Shown: piece by piece, positions 1 through 9,025 of the stretch | Numbering within the stretch: position 1 is the first letter of the stretch | How the letters are laid out: the number at the start of each line of letters is the position of its first letter | Origin: Desulfosporosinus meridiei DSM 13257 | Lineage (GTDB): Bacteria; Bacillota; Desulfitobacteriia; Desulfitobacteriales; Desulfitobacteriaceae | Assembly (NCBI RefSeq): GCF_000231385.2 | Contig: NC_018515.1 | Location: 1,554,501 to 1,618,500, forward strand | Reading direction: 5' to 3' | DNA: 64,000 bases | Translations under genes and position numbers: made by a program | Notes under the pieces: generated by a model | What the model saw: only the letters and a program-made list of their open reading frames with translations | What the model was told of the DNA's origin: nothing | Databases searched by the model: none

Positions 1-396
1 TGTGAGGAAGTTGTTAGTCAGCTAAAAGAAAGCACCCCAATCCTGGGAGTATGTTTGGGTCACCAAGCGATCTGCGAGGCCTTTGGAGCCAGAATAATTC
101 ACGCCCGGAAGGTTATGCACGGCAAAAAGAGCACAATCCACATCGCCAATGGCAATGAGATTTTCAGAGGCCTGCCTCCGATCATCGAAGCAGCCAGATA
201 TCACTCCCTAATTGCCGAAAAATCGGGTATTCCGGATGAGCTTTTAGTGATCGCAGAGGATAAGAATGGTGAAATTATGGGGGTTAAACATCGGGATTAT
301 GAAGTTTATGGCGTCCAGTTTCATCCGGAATCTATCCTGACACCCAAAGGGAAAGTAATTATAGCCAACTTTCTTGGCCTAGGGGGCAGAGAATAA
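1..396 (+). CDS. trpG: Anthranilate synthase glutamine amidotransferase component, 5'-truncated by window edge
   Basis: Class I glutamine amidotransferase that releases ammonia from glutamine for TrpE in tryptophan synthesis. The frame is open from base 1, so the N-terminus lies outside the window. The nucleophile elbow GVCLGHQ (Cys codon at 52-54) and the C-terminal catalytic GVQFHPES motif are both visible. The stop TAA overlaps the trpD ATG by one base (TAATG), so the genes are translationally coupled. A PabA role is possible in amphibolic enzymes, but the trp neighbours favour TrpG. Confidence 0.93.
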   Translation, partial: CEEVVSQLKESTPILGVCLGHQAICEAFGARIIHARKVMHGKKSTIHIANGNEIFRGLPPIIEAARYHSLIAEKSGIPDELLVIAEDKNGEIMGVKHRDYEVYGVQFHPESILTPKGKVIIANFLGLGGRE

Positions 397-1412
397 TGAT
401 TACAAACGCTATCTATAAAATAGTTAACGGACAAGATTTGGATCTGGAAACCACGAAAGCTGTTATGGAGCAAATCATGAACGGCGAGGCTACCAATGCC
501 CAAATAGGATCATTTCTGACAGCTATGAGAATGAAAGGGGAAAGTATCGAGGAAATTACAGCCAGTGCCATGGTCATGCGCGAAAAGTGCACAAAGCTCA
601 AAACAGAAATGGATGTCCTGGATATTGTGGGAACCGGGGGAGACGAAGCTAATACTTTTAATATCTCTACAATAAGTGCTCTGATCGTATCTGCTGCCGG
701 AGTGCCTGTTGCTAAACACGGAGGACGATCTGTCTCCAGCAAATGCGGAAGTGCGGATTTATTGGAAGCTTTAGGTGTCAAGATTGACATCAGCGCAGAA
801 AAGAGCGAAGAAATACTGCGCAAGATTGGCTTATGCTTCATGTTTGCTCCCACATACCATGCCTCCATGAAATACGCAGCACCGGTTCGGCGGGAATTAG
901 CCATTAGAACTCTCTTCAATATCTTAGGCCCCTTAGCAAACCCTGCCGGAGCCAATACTCAACTGCTGGGGGTTTATGACGAAAATTTAGTGGAGCCTTT
1001 AGCCAGAGTGCTTTTAAATCTGGGGGTAAAGAGAGCTATGGTAGTGCATGGACATGACGGTCTGGATGAGGTTACCTTATGCAGCACAACCACTGTTTGT
1101 GAAGTCTTTGCAGGGAGGTTAAACAGCTTCTTTCTTGACCCGGAACAATTAGGATTTACAAAGTGTTCACCCGCAGAGCTTGTGGGAGGAAATCCTGAAG
1201 AAAACGCTCAAATTGCCCGGGATATCTTAAATGGACAAAAGGGCCCTAAGCGGGACATTGTCTTACTAAACACTGCCCTCTGTCTGTATATGTTTCATAG
1301 TCATAGGACTCTCCGCGATTGTGTCAGGCTGGCCGCAGAAATTATCGACAGTGGAAAAGCAAAAGCACAGTTGGAAAAATTTATTACTCTGTCTAATGAG
1401 GTAGTGCTATGA
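396..1412 (+). CDS. trpD: Anthranilate phosphoribosyltransferase
   Basis: Joins anthranilate to PRPP to give phosphoribosylanthranilate, the second step of tryptophan synthesis. The 338-residue length is normal for the family. The glycine-rich PRPP loop DIVGTGGDEANTFNIST and the following KHGGRSVSSKCGSAD segment are intact. It starts one base inside the trpG stop and its TGA overlaps the trpC ATG (ATGA), so trpG-D-C form a tightly coupled unit. Confidence 0.96.
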   Translation: MITNAIYKIVNGQDLDLETTKAVMEQIMNGEATNAQIGSFLTAMRMKGESIEEITASAMVMREKCTKLKTEMDVLDIVGTGGDEANTFNISTISALIVSAAGVPVAKHGGRSVSSKCGSADLLEALGVKIDISAEKSEEILRKIGLCFMFAPTYHASMKYAAPVRRELAIRTLFNILGPLANPAGANTQLLGVYDENLVEPLARVLLNLGVKRAMVVHGHDGLDEVTLCSTTTVCEVFAGRLNSFFLDPEQLGFTKCSPAELVGGNPEENAQIARDILNGQKGPKRDIVLLNTALCLYMFHSHRTLRDCVRLAAEIIDSGKAKAQLEKFITLSNEVVL

Positions 1413-2185
1413 TACTGGATGAAATTGCCCTCTATACCATTGAAAGAGTCAAAACATTAAGAGCAAGTAAGTCATTTGAGGAGATAAGGGAAGCAGCCCT
1501 GGCTATTAAGTCTGAAAAGCCTTTTGCCTTTGAAAAAGGACTAGTCAATCCAGACATTGCTTTCATTTGCGAGGTGAAAAAAGCCTCCCCGTCTAAGGGG
1601 ATAATTAGTGGGTCCTTTGATTATGTAGGTATAGCTGAGGAATATGAAAAAGCCGGCGCGAACGCAATTTCTGTACTGACAGAACCAAAATTCTTCTTGG
1701 GCAGTGATAAATATTTAACAGAAATTAAAGATCGAGTGAAAATACCTCTACTCCGCAAAGATTTTGTGATTGATAGTTACCAAATTTATGAGGCGAAAAT
1801 CATTGGTGCGGCGGCAGTTCTGTTAATCTGCAGCTTACTTGATACGAACAAACTACGGGAATATATCCGGATTTCTGATAGTTTAGGTCTCTCAGCCCTG
1901 GTAGAAACCCATACTGAAGCGGAGATTAAGTCAGCTCTGCAAGCCGGTGCCAGAATTATCGGTATTAATAATCGGAACTTAAAGACATTTGAAGTTGATT
2001 TGCAAACAACCATCTCCCTCCGGCATCTGGTACCGAAAGAAGTGATACTTGTCTCGGAAAGTGGGATTCAAACAATAGAGGATATAAAAATGCTGGGCCA
2101 AAGTAAGGTCAATGCCGTATTGATTGGCGAAGCATTTATGAGAAGTGATAATAAGGCTGAAGTTATGAGGGAGCTAAAGGGTTAG
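1409..2185 (+). CDS. trpC: Indole-3-glycerol-phosphate synthase
   Basis: Closes the indole ring from CdRP to indole-3-glycerol phosphate. It is a 258-residue TIM barrel with the family motifs FICEVKKASPSKG near the N-terminus, LRKDFVID in the middle and VSESGIQT near the C-terminus. It overlaps trpD by four bases. It is not fused to trpF, unlike the E. coli protein. Confidence 0.96.
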   Translation: MILDEIALYTIERVKTLRASKSFEEIREAALAIKSEKPFAFEKGLVNPDIAFICEVKKASPSKGIISGSFDYVGIAEEYEKAGANAISVLTEPKFFLGSDKYLTEIKDRVKIPLLRKDFVIDSYQIYEAKIIGAAAVLLICSLLDTNKLREYIRISDSLGLSALVETHTEAEIKSALQAGARIIGINNRNLKTFEVDLQTTISLRHLVPKEVILVSESGIQTIEDIKMLGQSKVNAVLIGEAFMRSDNKAEVMRELKG

Positions 2186-2214
2186 GCGTTAAGAGTTAAG
2201 GGGTGATTTGCCTG

Positions 2215-2829
2215 GTGACCAAAATAAAAATATGCGGACTAACCAGAGAGTGTGACATAGAGGCGGTTAATGAGGTGAGACCAGACTACGTGGGCTTTGT
2301 GTTTGCTGAGAGTAAACGTAAGATTACACCGCAAAAGGCTTATAGTTTGAAGAATCTTCTCGATAAAGAAATCCAAACCGTAGGGGTTTTTGTGGATGAG
2401 AGCATTCACTATATCCTAGATATCTGTTCCAAGGGTATCATTGATCTGATCCAACTTCATGGCAAGGAAAATAAGACCTATATCGAACAACTTAGGGCGA
2501 AAAGCTTAAAACCGGTTATCAAAGCAGTCCGAGTGCGTTCCCAATCTGATCTTAAGGCAGTGGAGACAATGGACTGCAAATACCTCTTGTTTGATACCTA
2601 TTCCGATAAAAGCCCAGGGGGAACGGGAGAAACATTTGATTGGACAATTATCGAGGGAGTCAAAGCCCCATTTTTTCTGGCCGGTGGCTTAAACTGCACT
2701 AATGTTTTGCAGGCCATAAAGACTGTCGATCCCTTTGGAGTGGACATTAGCAGTGGGGTTGAAAGCGCTGGATTTAAGGATAAAGCCAAAATACGAGAAA
2801 TCGTCTCATTGATTAGGAAAAGAGATTAG
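2215..2829 (+). CDS. trpF: Phosphoribosylanthranilate isomerase
   Basis: Isomerises phosphoribosylanthranilate to CdRP. The N-terminus KIKICGLTRE with its catalytic Cys, the mid-protein LIQLHG segment and GGLNCTNV near the phosphate site are family hallmarks. I take the GTG at 2215 as start because the AAGGGG Shine-Dalgarno ends about 11 bases before it; an in-frame GTG at 2203 lies within that site. This is the last trp gene before a strong terminator. No trpB or trpA follows. Confidence 0.93.
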   Translation: MTKIKICGLTRECDIEAVNEVRPDYVGFVFAESKRKITPQKAYSLKNLLDKEIQTVGVFVDESIHYILDICSKGIIDLIQLHGKENKTYIEQLRAKSLKPVIKAVRVRSQSDLKAVETMDCKYLLFDTYSDKSPGGTGETFDWTIIEGVKAPFFLAGGLNCTNVLQAIKTVDPFGVDISSGVESAGFKDKAKIREIVSLIRKRD

Positions 2830-2928
2830 GAAAAGAGCCTAAGCATACCAGACAAACAGGAATGACTACAACTCATGGATAAGTGGTTGTTTAGGAGATA
2901 ATCAGACTTACCAGGTCAAAGCATAAGT

Positions 2929-2963
2929 AAGCACGCCGAATATTTATTTCGGCGTGCTTTTGT
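2929..2963. terminator. Bidirectional terminator between trpF and rubrerythrin
   Basis: A perfect 12-bp stem (arms 2929-2940 and 2948-2959, 7-base loop) with T-rich flank on the plus strand. It can end the trp operon and the convergent rubrerythrin transcript. Confidence 0.9.
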
Positions 2964-2978
2964 AAAACAACTATACTA

Positions 2979-3524
2979 TTATTTGAAATAACGGTCGAGC
3001 AATCCTTTAAACGCTTTGCCATGTCGTGCTTCATCTTTACACATTTCATGAACAGTATCATGAATTGCATCTAAATTGAGCTTTTTAGCTAAAGTAGCAA
3101 GATCTTTCTTTCCTTGAGTTGCTCCATATTCTGCATCAACTCGTACCTGAAGATTTTTCTTGGTGTCAGCATCCACAACTTCACCTAGTAGTTCAGCAAA
3201 TTTGGCGGCATGCTCGGCTTCTTCCCAGGCAATTCGTTTGTAAGCTTCAGCAACTTCGGGAAAACCTTCTCTATCCGCTTGACGGCTCATAGCTAGGTAC
3301 ATACCAACTTCTGTACATTCGCCAACGAAATTAGCTCTTAAACCTTCGATGACTTCCGGGTCTACTCCTTGAGCTATTCCTACTTTATGCTCATCAGCCC
3401 ATTGCAGGACTCCTTCGACTTTTTCTGAAAACTTATCTTTTTGAGCCTTACATTGTGGGCAATTGTCAGGAGCCTCATTTCCCTCATGGATGTAACCGCA
3501 GATACCGCATACAAATTTTTTCAT
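2979..3524 (-). CDS. Rubrerythrin of the reverse (N-terminal rubredoxin) type
   Basis: Non-haem iron peroxidase, cytoplasmic, that reduces hydrogen peroxide in anaerobes. The N-terminus holds a rubredoxin-like FeS4 site (C6, C9, C22, C25), followed by a ferritin-like di-iron four-helix domain with EAEHAA and EARHGKAF type ligand motifs. Normal rubrerythrins carry rubredoxin at the C-terminus; the swapped order matches the clostridial reverse rubrerythrins, which are PerR-controlled in Clostridium acetobutylicum. A perfect PerR box sits in its promoter. It is monocistronic. Confidence 0.93.
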   Translation of the reverse strand: MKKFVCGICGYIHEGNEAPDNCPQCKAQKDKFSEKVEGVLQWADEHKVGIAQGVDPEVIEGLRANFVGECTEVGMYLAMSRQADREGFPEVAEAYKRIAWEEAEHAAKFAELLGEVVDADTKKNLQVRVDAEYGATQGKKDLATLAKKLNLDAIHDTVHEMCKDEARHGKAFKGLLDRYFK

Positions 3525-3597
3525 TATTAAATTCCTCTCCTTTTTAAATGTTTTTATCTTTATTGTGTGTTAATCGCTTGCGCTCTTTACATTTATT

Positions 3598-3625
3598 ATT
3601 ATATTATAATTATTATAAAAGTCAA
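3598..3625 (-). promoter_or_regulatory. Rubrerythrin promoter with embedded PerR operator
   Basis: Read on the minus strand, a -35 TTGACT (3625-3620), 16-bp spacer and -10 TATAAT (3603-3598). The spacer is almost wholly filled by TTATAATTATTATAA (3604-3618), an exact match to the Bacillus PerR consensus TTATAATNATTATAA. Repressor binding there would block RNA polymerase, giving peroxide-inducible rubrerythrin. perR itself is not in the window. Confidence 0.85.
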
Positions 3626-3847
3626 GGGTTTTTCTAAAAAGTTTTAAATCTTTTTTGGTCGGGCTTGCCAATGCACTTCAAGAGATGATTTTCTTGATCA
3701 GAAAGGATAGATTTGGGAGCTTTAATTCTTAGTGGGTTATCGATGAGCGAATGCTATAATAATATTTGACGCCATGAAATATTACCAGTTCCATAGGCAG
3801 ATTATAAAGTGCCAAAAGCATGATAAGAAAATCTCCATATTAATATT
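3626..3847. other. Intergenic stretch with no supported gene
   Basis: AT-rich spacer. A TATAAT-like hexamer near 3755-3760 has no convincing -35 partner. The open frame that begins about 3774 on the plus strand has no ribosome site, unusual composition, and runs across a terminator, so I do not call it a gene. Confidence 0.5.
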
Positions 3848-3891
3848 AAAAACCTTTGCTTATCTAACTAAAGATAATAACAAAGGTTTTT
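3848..3891 (-). terminator. Terminator of the zinc-ribbon/DUF3793 unit
   Basis: Arms AAAAACCTTTG (3848-3858) and CAAAGGTTTTT (3881-3891) pair exactly, with an inner TTATCT/AGATAA pairing. Minus-strand reading gives a U-rich tail after the stem. Confidence 0.75.
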
Positions 3892-3916
3892 GTCTACAAG
3901 AATTGTTTTTACAGAG

Positions 3917-4120
3917 TTATACGCTTCTAATCTCGCTGATTGTAGTGTCTGCACCGCAACTAGGGCATATGTAGTGATACCCTGGGATACTCATTTCGAT
4001 TGATTCAATGTCATTGTCACTAAAATCGTTGATTTTATTTTGCCCCAATTCTTTTAAGGTGACTGAGTCCCACTCTATTCCGCTGTGGACAGTATGGCAG
4101 TAGGGACATTTGTAATTCAT
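3917..4120 (-). CDS. Small zinc-ribbon protein, function unknown
   Basis: About 67 residues with two knuckles, CPYCH near the N-terminus and CPSCG near residue 55, a likely zinc-binding treble. I choose the ATG at 4120 (NYKCPYCH follows); a GTG three codons earlier is possible. It begins nine bases after the DUF3793 stop and both end at one terminator, so the two genes form an operon. No known family name is recognised. Confidence 0.7.
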   Translation of the reverse strand: MNYKCPYCHTVHSGIEWDSVTLKELGQNKINDFSDNDIESIEMSIPGYHYICPSCGADTTISEIRSV

Positions 4121-4129
4121 CCTTAACAC

Positions 4130-4753
4130 TCACTTTCTTATGGCATTCTTTTGTCCGTCATGATCAATATGCTCGGCTAGTGCTCTCATCATACGACGAG
4201 CTTTTCGGTAGCTTTCATAGACTTCATTTGAAGGTCTTTCCTCCCCATAAATCCGCCACCCTTGTGTCCTTGTATAAGGAAGGGGTTGAAGTCCCATGAA
4301 CCCTAAAACGTCTTTTAACGGATAGCCTAAGAAAACCCCGATTTCATGAGGGAATTTACCTGATACGATCCTATCCTTCAAGACTTGCAAATAGTTGTCT
4401 AATGAATATTGGGTTGGATAGCTTAAAGATCGCAGGAATTGTTGAATAGCTCTTTGACTCAATACGGAATCCAAGAGATCCTTTTGATAAAACATTACTT
4501 GAAGCTGTCCATTAAGTTTCCGAATTTCTCTAATCTCCAGTGCCTTAGGACGAGTAAATAGAATCTTGAATTTACTCCAGTCCACTTCATCATTATAGGA
4601 CACGTTCATAAGTACTGAAGGTTTTATTCCCATGACAAGAGGGGCAAGATTTTCTATGAGAAAAAGGCGCTTTTTCTGAGTAGCGTTTTCGTTAGCCCAG
4701 GCAATGAGGTCAGTCAGATGTGTGATATCCCGATGTTCTAACTGCTCCAGCAT
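4130..4753 (-). CDS. DUF3793 family protein
   Basis: A 207-residue cytoplasmic protein. The segment KFPHEIGVFLGYPLKDVLGFM and the following GWRIYG are typical of DUF3793, a clostridial family of unknown role. It has no signal peptide or membrane span. The ATG follows an AAGGAGATCGAC-type Shine-Dalgarno. It is the first gene of a two-gene unit with the zinc-ribbon protein. Confidence 0.8.
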   Translation of the reverse strand: MLEQLEHRDITHLTDLIAWANENATQKKRLFLIENLAPLVMGIKPSVLMNVSYNDEVDWSKFKILFTRPKALEIREIRKLNGQLQVMFYQKDLLDSVLSQRAIQQFLRSLSYPTQYSLDNYLQVLKDRIVSGKFPHEIGVFLGYPLKDVLGFMGLQPLPYTRTQGWRIYGEERPSNEVYESYRKARRMMRALAEHIDHDGQKNAIRK

Positions 4754-4983
4754 GTCGATCTCCTTTGAATAGTATTTCCTGATCCATACATTAAAGTCCT
4801 AGACTATAGCGTTTGCCGACATGCCTTATTTATTCGTCTACTTTGAAAATCGATCTATTTCTTGAATTTGGATCTAATAGAGGATTAAGGCAAGTAATCT
4901 CGAAATAATAATAAGGAATTTGTGATTATTGAACTAAAATATATACCATACTAACACTAGAATAACTCAAAGGGGCGCTATCA

Positions 4984-5757
4984 ATGGAAGAAGTCTTAAT
5001 TAAAACGAATCAATTAACCAAACGGTATGGCCCTGTGTCTGTCGTTAAAGGCCTTAATCTGGAAGTTAAAAGCGGTGAGATATTCGGATTTCTGGGGCCG
5101 AATGGTGCCGGTAAAACAACAACCATTAAAATGCTAACGGGCCTCCTGGATCCCAGTGAAGGAGAAGCTTATATTGGCAATTATGAAATCAGCAAGCAGC
5201 CTACCCAAGCCAAAGCGCTGATGGCTTATGTGCCAGATCAGCCTAAGTTATATGGTAAGCTTTCGGCACGAGAGTTCTTGTACCTTATTTCTGCACTTTA
5301 TCGTGTACCTAAAAATGTAATGAAGGAAAGAGCTGACCAACTGCTGGAGTTGTTTGGGCTCAAAGGCCGGGCTGATGAATTGTTAGAAGGATACTCTCAT
5401 GGTATGCGCCAGAAAGTAGTGTTAGCTTCAGCGCTTATCCATCAGCCTAAAGTGATTCTTCTTGATGAGCCTACTGTAGGTCTTGACCCGGCAAGTGCCC
5501 GCCTGTTGAAGGATGTATTGCAGGAGATGGCCAGGCAGGGGGCGGCAGTTTTTGTCTCTACTCATATTTTGGAAATTGCCGAGAGAATGTGTCATCGTGT
5601 CGCGATTCTGAAGGAAGGTCAACTCATTGCTCAAGGAAGCCCCGAAGAACTTCGCCGGAAGGTGGGGCATGGAGGAGAAAGCTTGGAAGATATCTTCCTG
5701 GAGCTGACAGGTGGTCATGAAAACGCTGAACTTATTAAAAGCCTAGAGGAGGGTTAA
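4984..5757 (+). CDS. ABC exporter, ATP-binding subunit
   Basis: A 257-residue nucleotide-binding protein with Walker A GPNGAGKTT, Walker B VILLDEPTVGLDP and a degenerate signature YSHGMRQK typical of the CcmA/YhaQ-like exporter class. Start ATG follows AAAGGGGCG. It lies four bases upstream of the permease gene, so the two make one transporter. The substrate cannot be told from sequence. Confidence 0.93.
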   Translation: MEEVLIKTNQLTKRYGPVSVVKGLNLEVKSGEIFGFLGPNGAGKTTTIKMLTGLLDPSEGEAYIGNYEISKQPTQAKALMAYVPDQPKLYGKLSAREFLYLISALYRVPKNVMKERADQLLELFGLKGRADELLEGYSHGMRQKVVLASALIHQPKVILLDEPTVGLDPASARLLKDVLQEMARQGAAVFVSTHILEIAERMCHRVAILKEGQLIAQGSPEELRRKVGHGGESLEDIFLELTGGHENAELIKSLEEG

Positions 5758-5761
5758 ACCA

Positions 5762-7645
5762 ATGAAAATAATTTTACCCCCACCTTTGGCAGATCCCCCA
5801 GCGGGTCAATCCTTTAGACAAGATTTCGTCTTGCTGCTTAAAAACCAAATGCGTGTTAGTTGGAATAAGATGAGGCATCGGCCAATTGGTGCCTTACTGG
5901 GTATGGCTGTTCTGGTATTAGGACTAATCGCTTTGCTTAGCTCCTTAGGCTATTTTGCTTATGGTGCTTTGAAAACAATGCCTCCTCAGACGGTTAAAGG
6001 GTTTCTTTCACTGTTATTTATGGGTGGATTAGCAAGTCAGGTTTTTTTCGGAATTACTGCTGCTTTTGCAGCCCTTTATATGTCCGAGGATTTAGAGCTT
6101 TTGTTTATGGCGCCGGTCTCAATTAAAGCTGTTTTTGCCGTCAAATCATTAGCTGTTGTTGGAAGTAATTTTCTGACGGCATTGTTATTTGCCTTCTTAC
6201 CCGGGGTTTTTTATGGATTGCTCTTTCAAGCGGGAGCATCATTTTACATTCTCGTCGCCTTGGTGGGTCTTGGAATTTGGGCATTGGGTACGGCAATTGC
6301 TGAGCTGATTAATCTGTTGATCATGAGAATTGTCCCCCCCCATCGAAGCAAAGAAGCTGTAGGTTTTATCGGGGCTTTGGCAGGAATTTTGATAGCAATA
6401 GTTTTTCAAATTCCCAATATGTTAATTAACAGCGAGGAAGAATTGAATCTGGGTGCCTGGATAGCCGGGCAGGAGCAAATGCTGGGGATTATGGACTACT
6501 TTCCATGGGGGTGGGGTTCACTTGCCTTAGTTTCAGGGATATCCGGGGACTTTATTGCTGGATTGGGTTGGAGTTTACTAATAATGGTTGTCGGAGTACT
6601 TCTTTTTCTCCTTGCCTTTAATCTGGTCGAACGGGGTTTTCGCCGGGGATTTATTTCCCTTAGCCAAGGCGAAGGTGGCAGACGGCGCCGAAAAGGGATT
6701 TCTGCAGAGCAAGGAAAAGTCCATCCTCAACGAGAGCTTGTTTCATACTCTCTATTCGAAAAAGAAGTCAGCCATACTGCTCCGCCCTGGTTTGGAATGT
6801 GGGCGGTGGCTAAGAAAGATTTGCTTTCCATGAAGCGTGATACGCGTGAATGGTTCGGTTATTTAGTGCCCTTAATCATCATGCTGTTTTTTGTTGGGCA
6901 ATTTCTTTTTTCTCAGGTAAAATCCAGCCAAGCTTCTTTGATAACTGTATTAATCATGTACACAGTTATGTTCAGTGGGAATTTGGCATTGCAGTCTTTT
7001 GGCAGAGAAGGAGAATCAGACTGGCTGTTGAATAGTGTTCCCCTTGCCGGTTGGCCTGTGGTCTGGGGGAAATTATTGGCAGCTATTCTGCCGACATTAT
7101 TGTTAATGGAAACTTTGTTAGTTGGCACTGCCTTAGCTATAGGGGTTTCGACAAGTTTGATCTTTGCCCTGGCATTTGGAGCTGTGCTACTGTCTTTGGG
7201 ATCAAGCGCCATTGGTCTCTTTTATTCCATCAACAATTGTCGCTATAATCCAGACACTCCACAACAGCGTATTTCTCCGGGTGCCTCCTTGTTTATGTAT
7301 CTCATTAACCTGTTTTTTATCCTCTTGTTAGCCTTAGGTCTGATCTATGTGTTTCTACCTGAAGAGCTAATAGTCATGCTTAGGGATCTTCCGCCGGTAA
7401 CCTTTAAAGGAGGTTTTTTATCAGGGTTAAGCTATGTTCTTTATCTTTTGAGCAGGCCGCTTCTCTGGACCACATCATTACGAATAATTTTGGGGATAGT
7501 CGTCACCAGTGGGGTGTGGTCGTTAATGTTTTTTGGGTTTATGGCTGCTACAGTTCGGCAAAGCAGGAAAGGTTTTCGAGTTGAATTGGTCACGGGTAGT
7601 AAGAAGAAAAAGCTTTGGAAAAAGCGTAAAACACAAATAAGCTAA
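5762..7645 (+). CDS. ABC exporter, large permease subunit
   Basis: A 627-residue integral membrane protein, about 12 hydrophobic segments in two blocks split by a charged loop near residues 300-350 (GEGGRRRRKG). The layout fits the large putative ABC-2-type exporter permeases found next to such ATPases in Clostridia. Strong GAGGAGGG ribosome site. The substrate is unknown. Confidence 0.82.
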   Translation: MKIILPPPLADPPAGQSFRQDFVLLLKNQMRVSWNKMRHRPIGALLGMAVLVLGLIALLSSLGYFAYGALKTMPPQTVKGFLSLLFMGGLASQVFFGITAAFAALYMSEDLELLFMAPVSIKAVFAVKSLAVVGSNFLTALLFAFLPGVFYGLLFQAGASFYILVALVGLGIWALGTAIAELINLLIMRIVPPHRSKEAVGFIGALAGILIAIVFQIPNMLINSEEELNLGAWIAGQEQMLGIMDYFPWGWGSLALVSGISGDFIAGLGWSLLIMVVGVLLFLLAFNLVERGFRRGFISLSQGEGGRRRRKGISAEQGKVHPQRELVSYSLFEKEVSHTAPPWFGMWAVAKKDLLSMKRDTREWFGYLVPLIIMLFFVGQFLFSQVKSSQASLITVLIMYTVMFSGNLALQSFGREGESDWLLNSVPLAGWPVVWGKLLAAILPTLLLMETLLVGTALAIGVSTSLIFALAFGAVLLSLGSSAIGLFYSINNCRYNPDTPQQRISPGASLFMYLINLFFILLLALGLIYVFLPEELIVMLRDLPPVTFKGGFLSGLSYVLYLLSRPLLWTTSLRIILGIVVTSGVWSLMFFGFMAATVRQSRKGFRVELVTGSKKKKLWKKRKTQIS

Positions 7646-7751
7646 ACGAAAATTTGGAATGAACCCACAGGGAAATGTCCTGTTTAGGTTGGTAGGAATT
7701 AAATCAGGGTTCCGCCTGTTTGCTTCTAATAGTTGGCCCCCTAGAAGGATT

Positions 7752-7778
7752 AAAGCCATTATTTTTAGTGGCTTTACA
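7752..7778 (+). terminator. Terminator after the ABC exporter
   Basis: Short hairpin AAAGCCA/TGGCTTT (7752-7758, 7769-7775) about 105 bases past the permease stop; modest strength. Confidence 0.5.
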
Positions 7779-7944
7779 GTCTCAAATGGCTAAACTTTAA
7801 TCTTGTTACTATGTGAAAGCCAGATAAAATAAGCTATAATTAGAGAAACACTTTCTCAAAACAAACCAGAGGCACCTGCCAAAAACAAGGGATCTATGTG
7901 CTGGTTATTCGTTATACCAAAGATGGTGTTTTTCTAAAAACGAG

Positions 7945-8187
7945 GTGCTTGTACTGAGCAATGATGATTACTTAACTTTAAAACTGGAATGGGCGAAACT
8001 GCGAATCGAGAAATTGGATGAAATTGAAGCAAAACTCCGCAAAATGAAAGAACTTGCTGAGTTTGCCAGAGATTATAAACTTAGTAAGAAGCAAATTGAT
8101 TTGGTTAACGCGAAGATCCATAAATTTCAGCAGGAAATTCTAGATTTAGATGAACAAAGCCGAACTTTTTGGCTTGATGCTCATTAA
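7945..8187 (+). CDS. Small coiled-coil protein upstream of yjfB
   Basis: About 80 residues, almost entirely charged heptad-like helix with no membrane span; predicted coiled coil. The start is unsure: GTG at 7945 overlaps a GAGGTG Shine-Dalgarno, and the best-spaced in-frame codon would be a rare CTG at 7954. It is followed 22 bases later by the YjfB-like gene. No family was recognised; the context hints at a flagellar or motility-linked role, which is inference only. Confidence 0.55.
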   Translation: MLVLSNDDYLTLKLEWAKLRIEKLDEIEAKLRKMKELAEFARDYKLSKKQIDLVNAKIHKFQQEILDLDEQSRTFWLDAH

Positions 8188-8209
8188 TTATTATAAGGAG
8201 GGAACAAGT

Positions 8210-8407
8210 TTGGACATAGCTGCCATGTCAATTATCCTTAATCAAAATAAAGTTCAAGAACAATCCAGTCTAGCGGTTATGAAAATGGCCATGGATGTTG
8301 CTGCTAATCAGAGTGAATCAATCATTGCGATGGATGGTGGCATGACTAAGGCCATGGAGACATCTATTCAGCCTTTCTTAGGAGCAAACTTAGATATTAA
8401 AGCTTAA
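8210..8407 (+). CDS. YjfB-family putative motility protein
   Basis: A 65-residue protein beginning MDIAAMSIILNQ and continuing with VQEQSSLAVMKMAMD, the pattern of the YjfB family (small proteins in motility regulons of Bacillus and Clostridia). I start it at TTG 8210, seven bases after AAGGAGGG; the same frame stays open upstream but has no ribosome site there. It is followed by a strong terminator. Confidence 0.8.
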   Translation: MDIAAMSIILNQNKVQEQSSLAVMKMAMDVAANQSESIIAMDGGMTKAMETSIQPFLGANLDIKA

Positions 8408-8504
8408 GAAGGAAAAATTGTATATATTGCATACAAGAGGACATGTAAGCTGATTTGGTAAGTTGACCCTATGTTTAAGAATAATTTAAAAAGAGGCTAA
8501 AGAA

Positions 8505-8546
8505 GGATACCTTCATATCATAAATGTGATGTGAGGGTATTCTTTT
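8505..8546 (+). terminator. Terminator after yjfB-like gene
   Basis: Sixteen-pair stem with three G-U pairs (8505-8520 with 8527-8542), 6-base loop, then TTTT. Confidence 0.85.
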
Positions 8547-8630
8547 CCATTAGAGTGATTAGTGCTTACATAACATCAGTGATTTTGGATAATAATAGCA
8601 TTGAGAATTAGAACTTAGGAGGTAATATTA

Positions 8631-8867
8631 ATGGATATTAACAATCAACAAGAGGCCCAAAAATTTGAACAACAAGCTCAACAGGCTCAAGATGGTATGC
8701 AAAAAGCTGAAAGCTTTGATTCAAAAGATATGAACCAAGGTTCACAGCAGGTACAATCTCAACAGTTCCAAAATGCCCAACAGCTTAATCAAAATATGAC
8801 ACAGGAAGAAATGAATCGGAGACAGCAAGCTTTCCAACAAAGCCAAAATCAACAGAATTTAAGTTAA
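8631..8867 (+). CDS. Gln/Asn-rich small protein
   Basis: A 78-residue, low-complexity protein with more than a third Gln, few hydrophobics and no cysteine. Strong AGGAGG ribosome site and its own 19-bp terminator show that it is a real gene. The composition resembles gamma-type small acid-soluble spore proteins, but I see no repeat or GPR-type cleavage motif, so a spore role is only a suggestion. Confidence 0.7.
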   Translation: MDINNQQEAQKFEQQAQQAQDGMQKAESFDSKDMNQGSQQVQSQQFQNAQQLNQNMTQEEMNRRQQAFQQSQNQQNLS

Positions 8868-8908
8868 TTACACAAAGGCAAGGGTTAAAACAGCTTGCTA
8901 TGAATAAT

Positions 8909-8954
8909 GGACAGGTAAAGCTTTGGGGAAAGAAGCCCAAAGCTTTACCTGTCC
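8909..8954 (+). terminator. Strong terminator after Gln-rich gene
   Basis: Perfect 19-bp stem, arms 8909-8927 and 8936-8954, 8-base loop, T-rich flank. Confidence 0.85.
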
Positions 8955-9025
8955 ATTTCTATGTAAAACTAGAATATTTATTAATATCCAGGCTATAATA
9001 TCTCACATCAAGGAGGGATGATATT

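Noticed and set aside
3774-3974. 66-residue plus-strand frame
   Set aside because: No Shine-Dalgarno, odd composition, and it reads through a terminator hairpin and into an opposite-strand gene.
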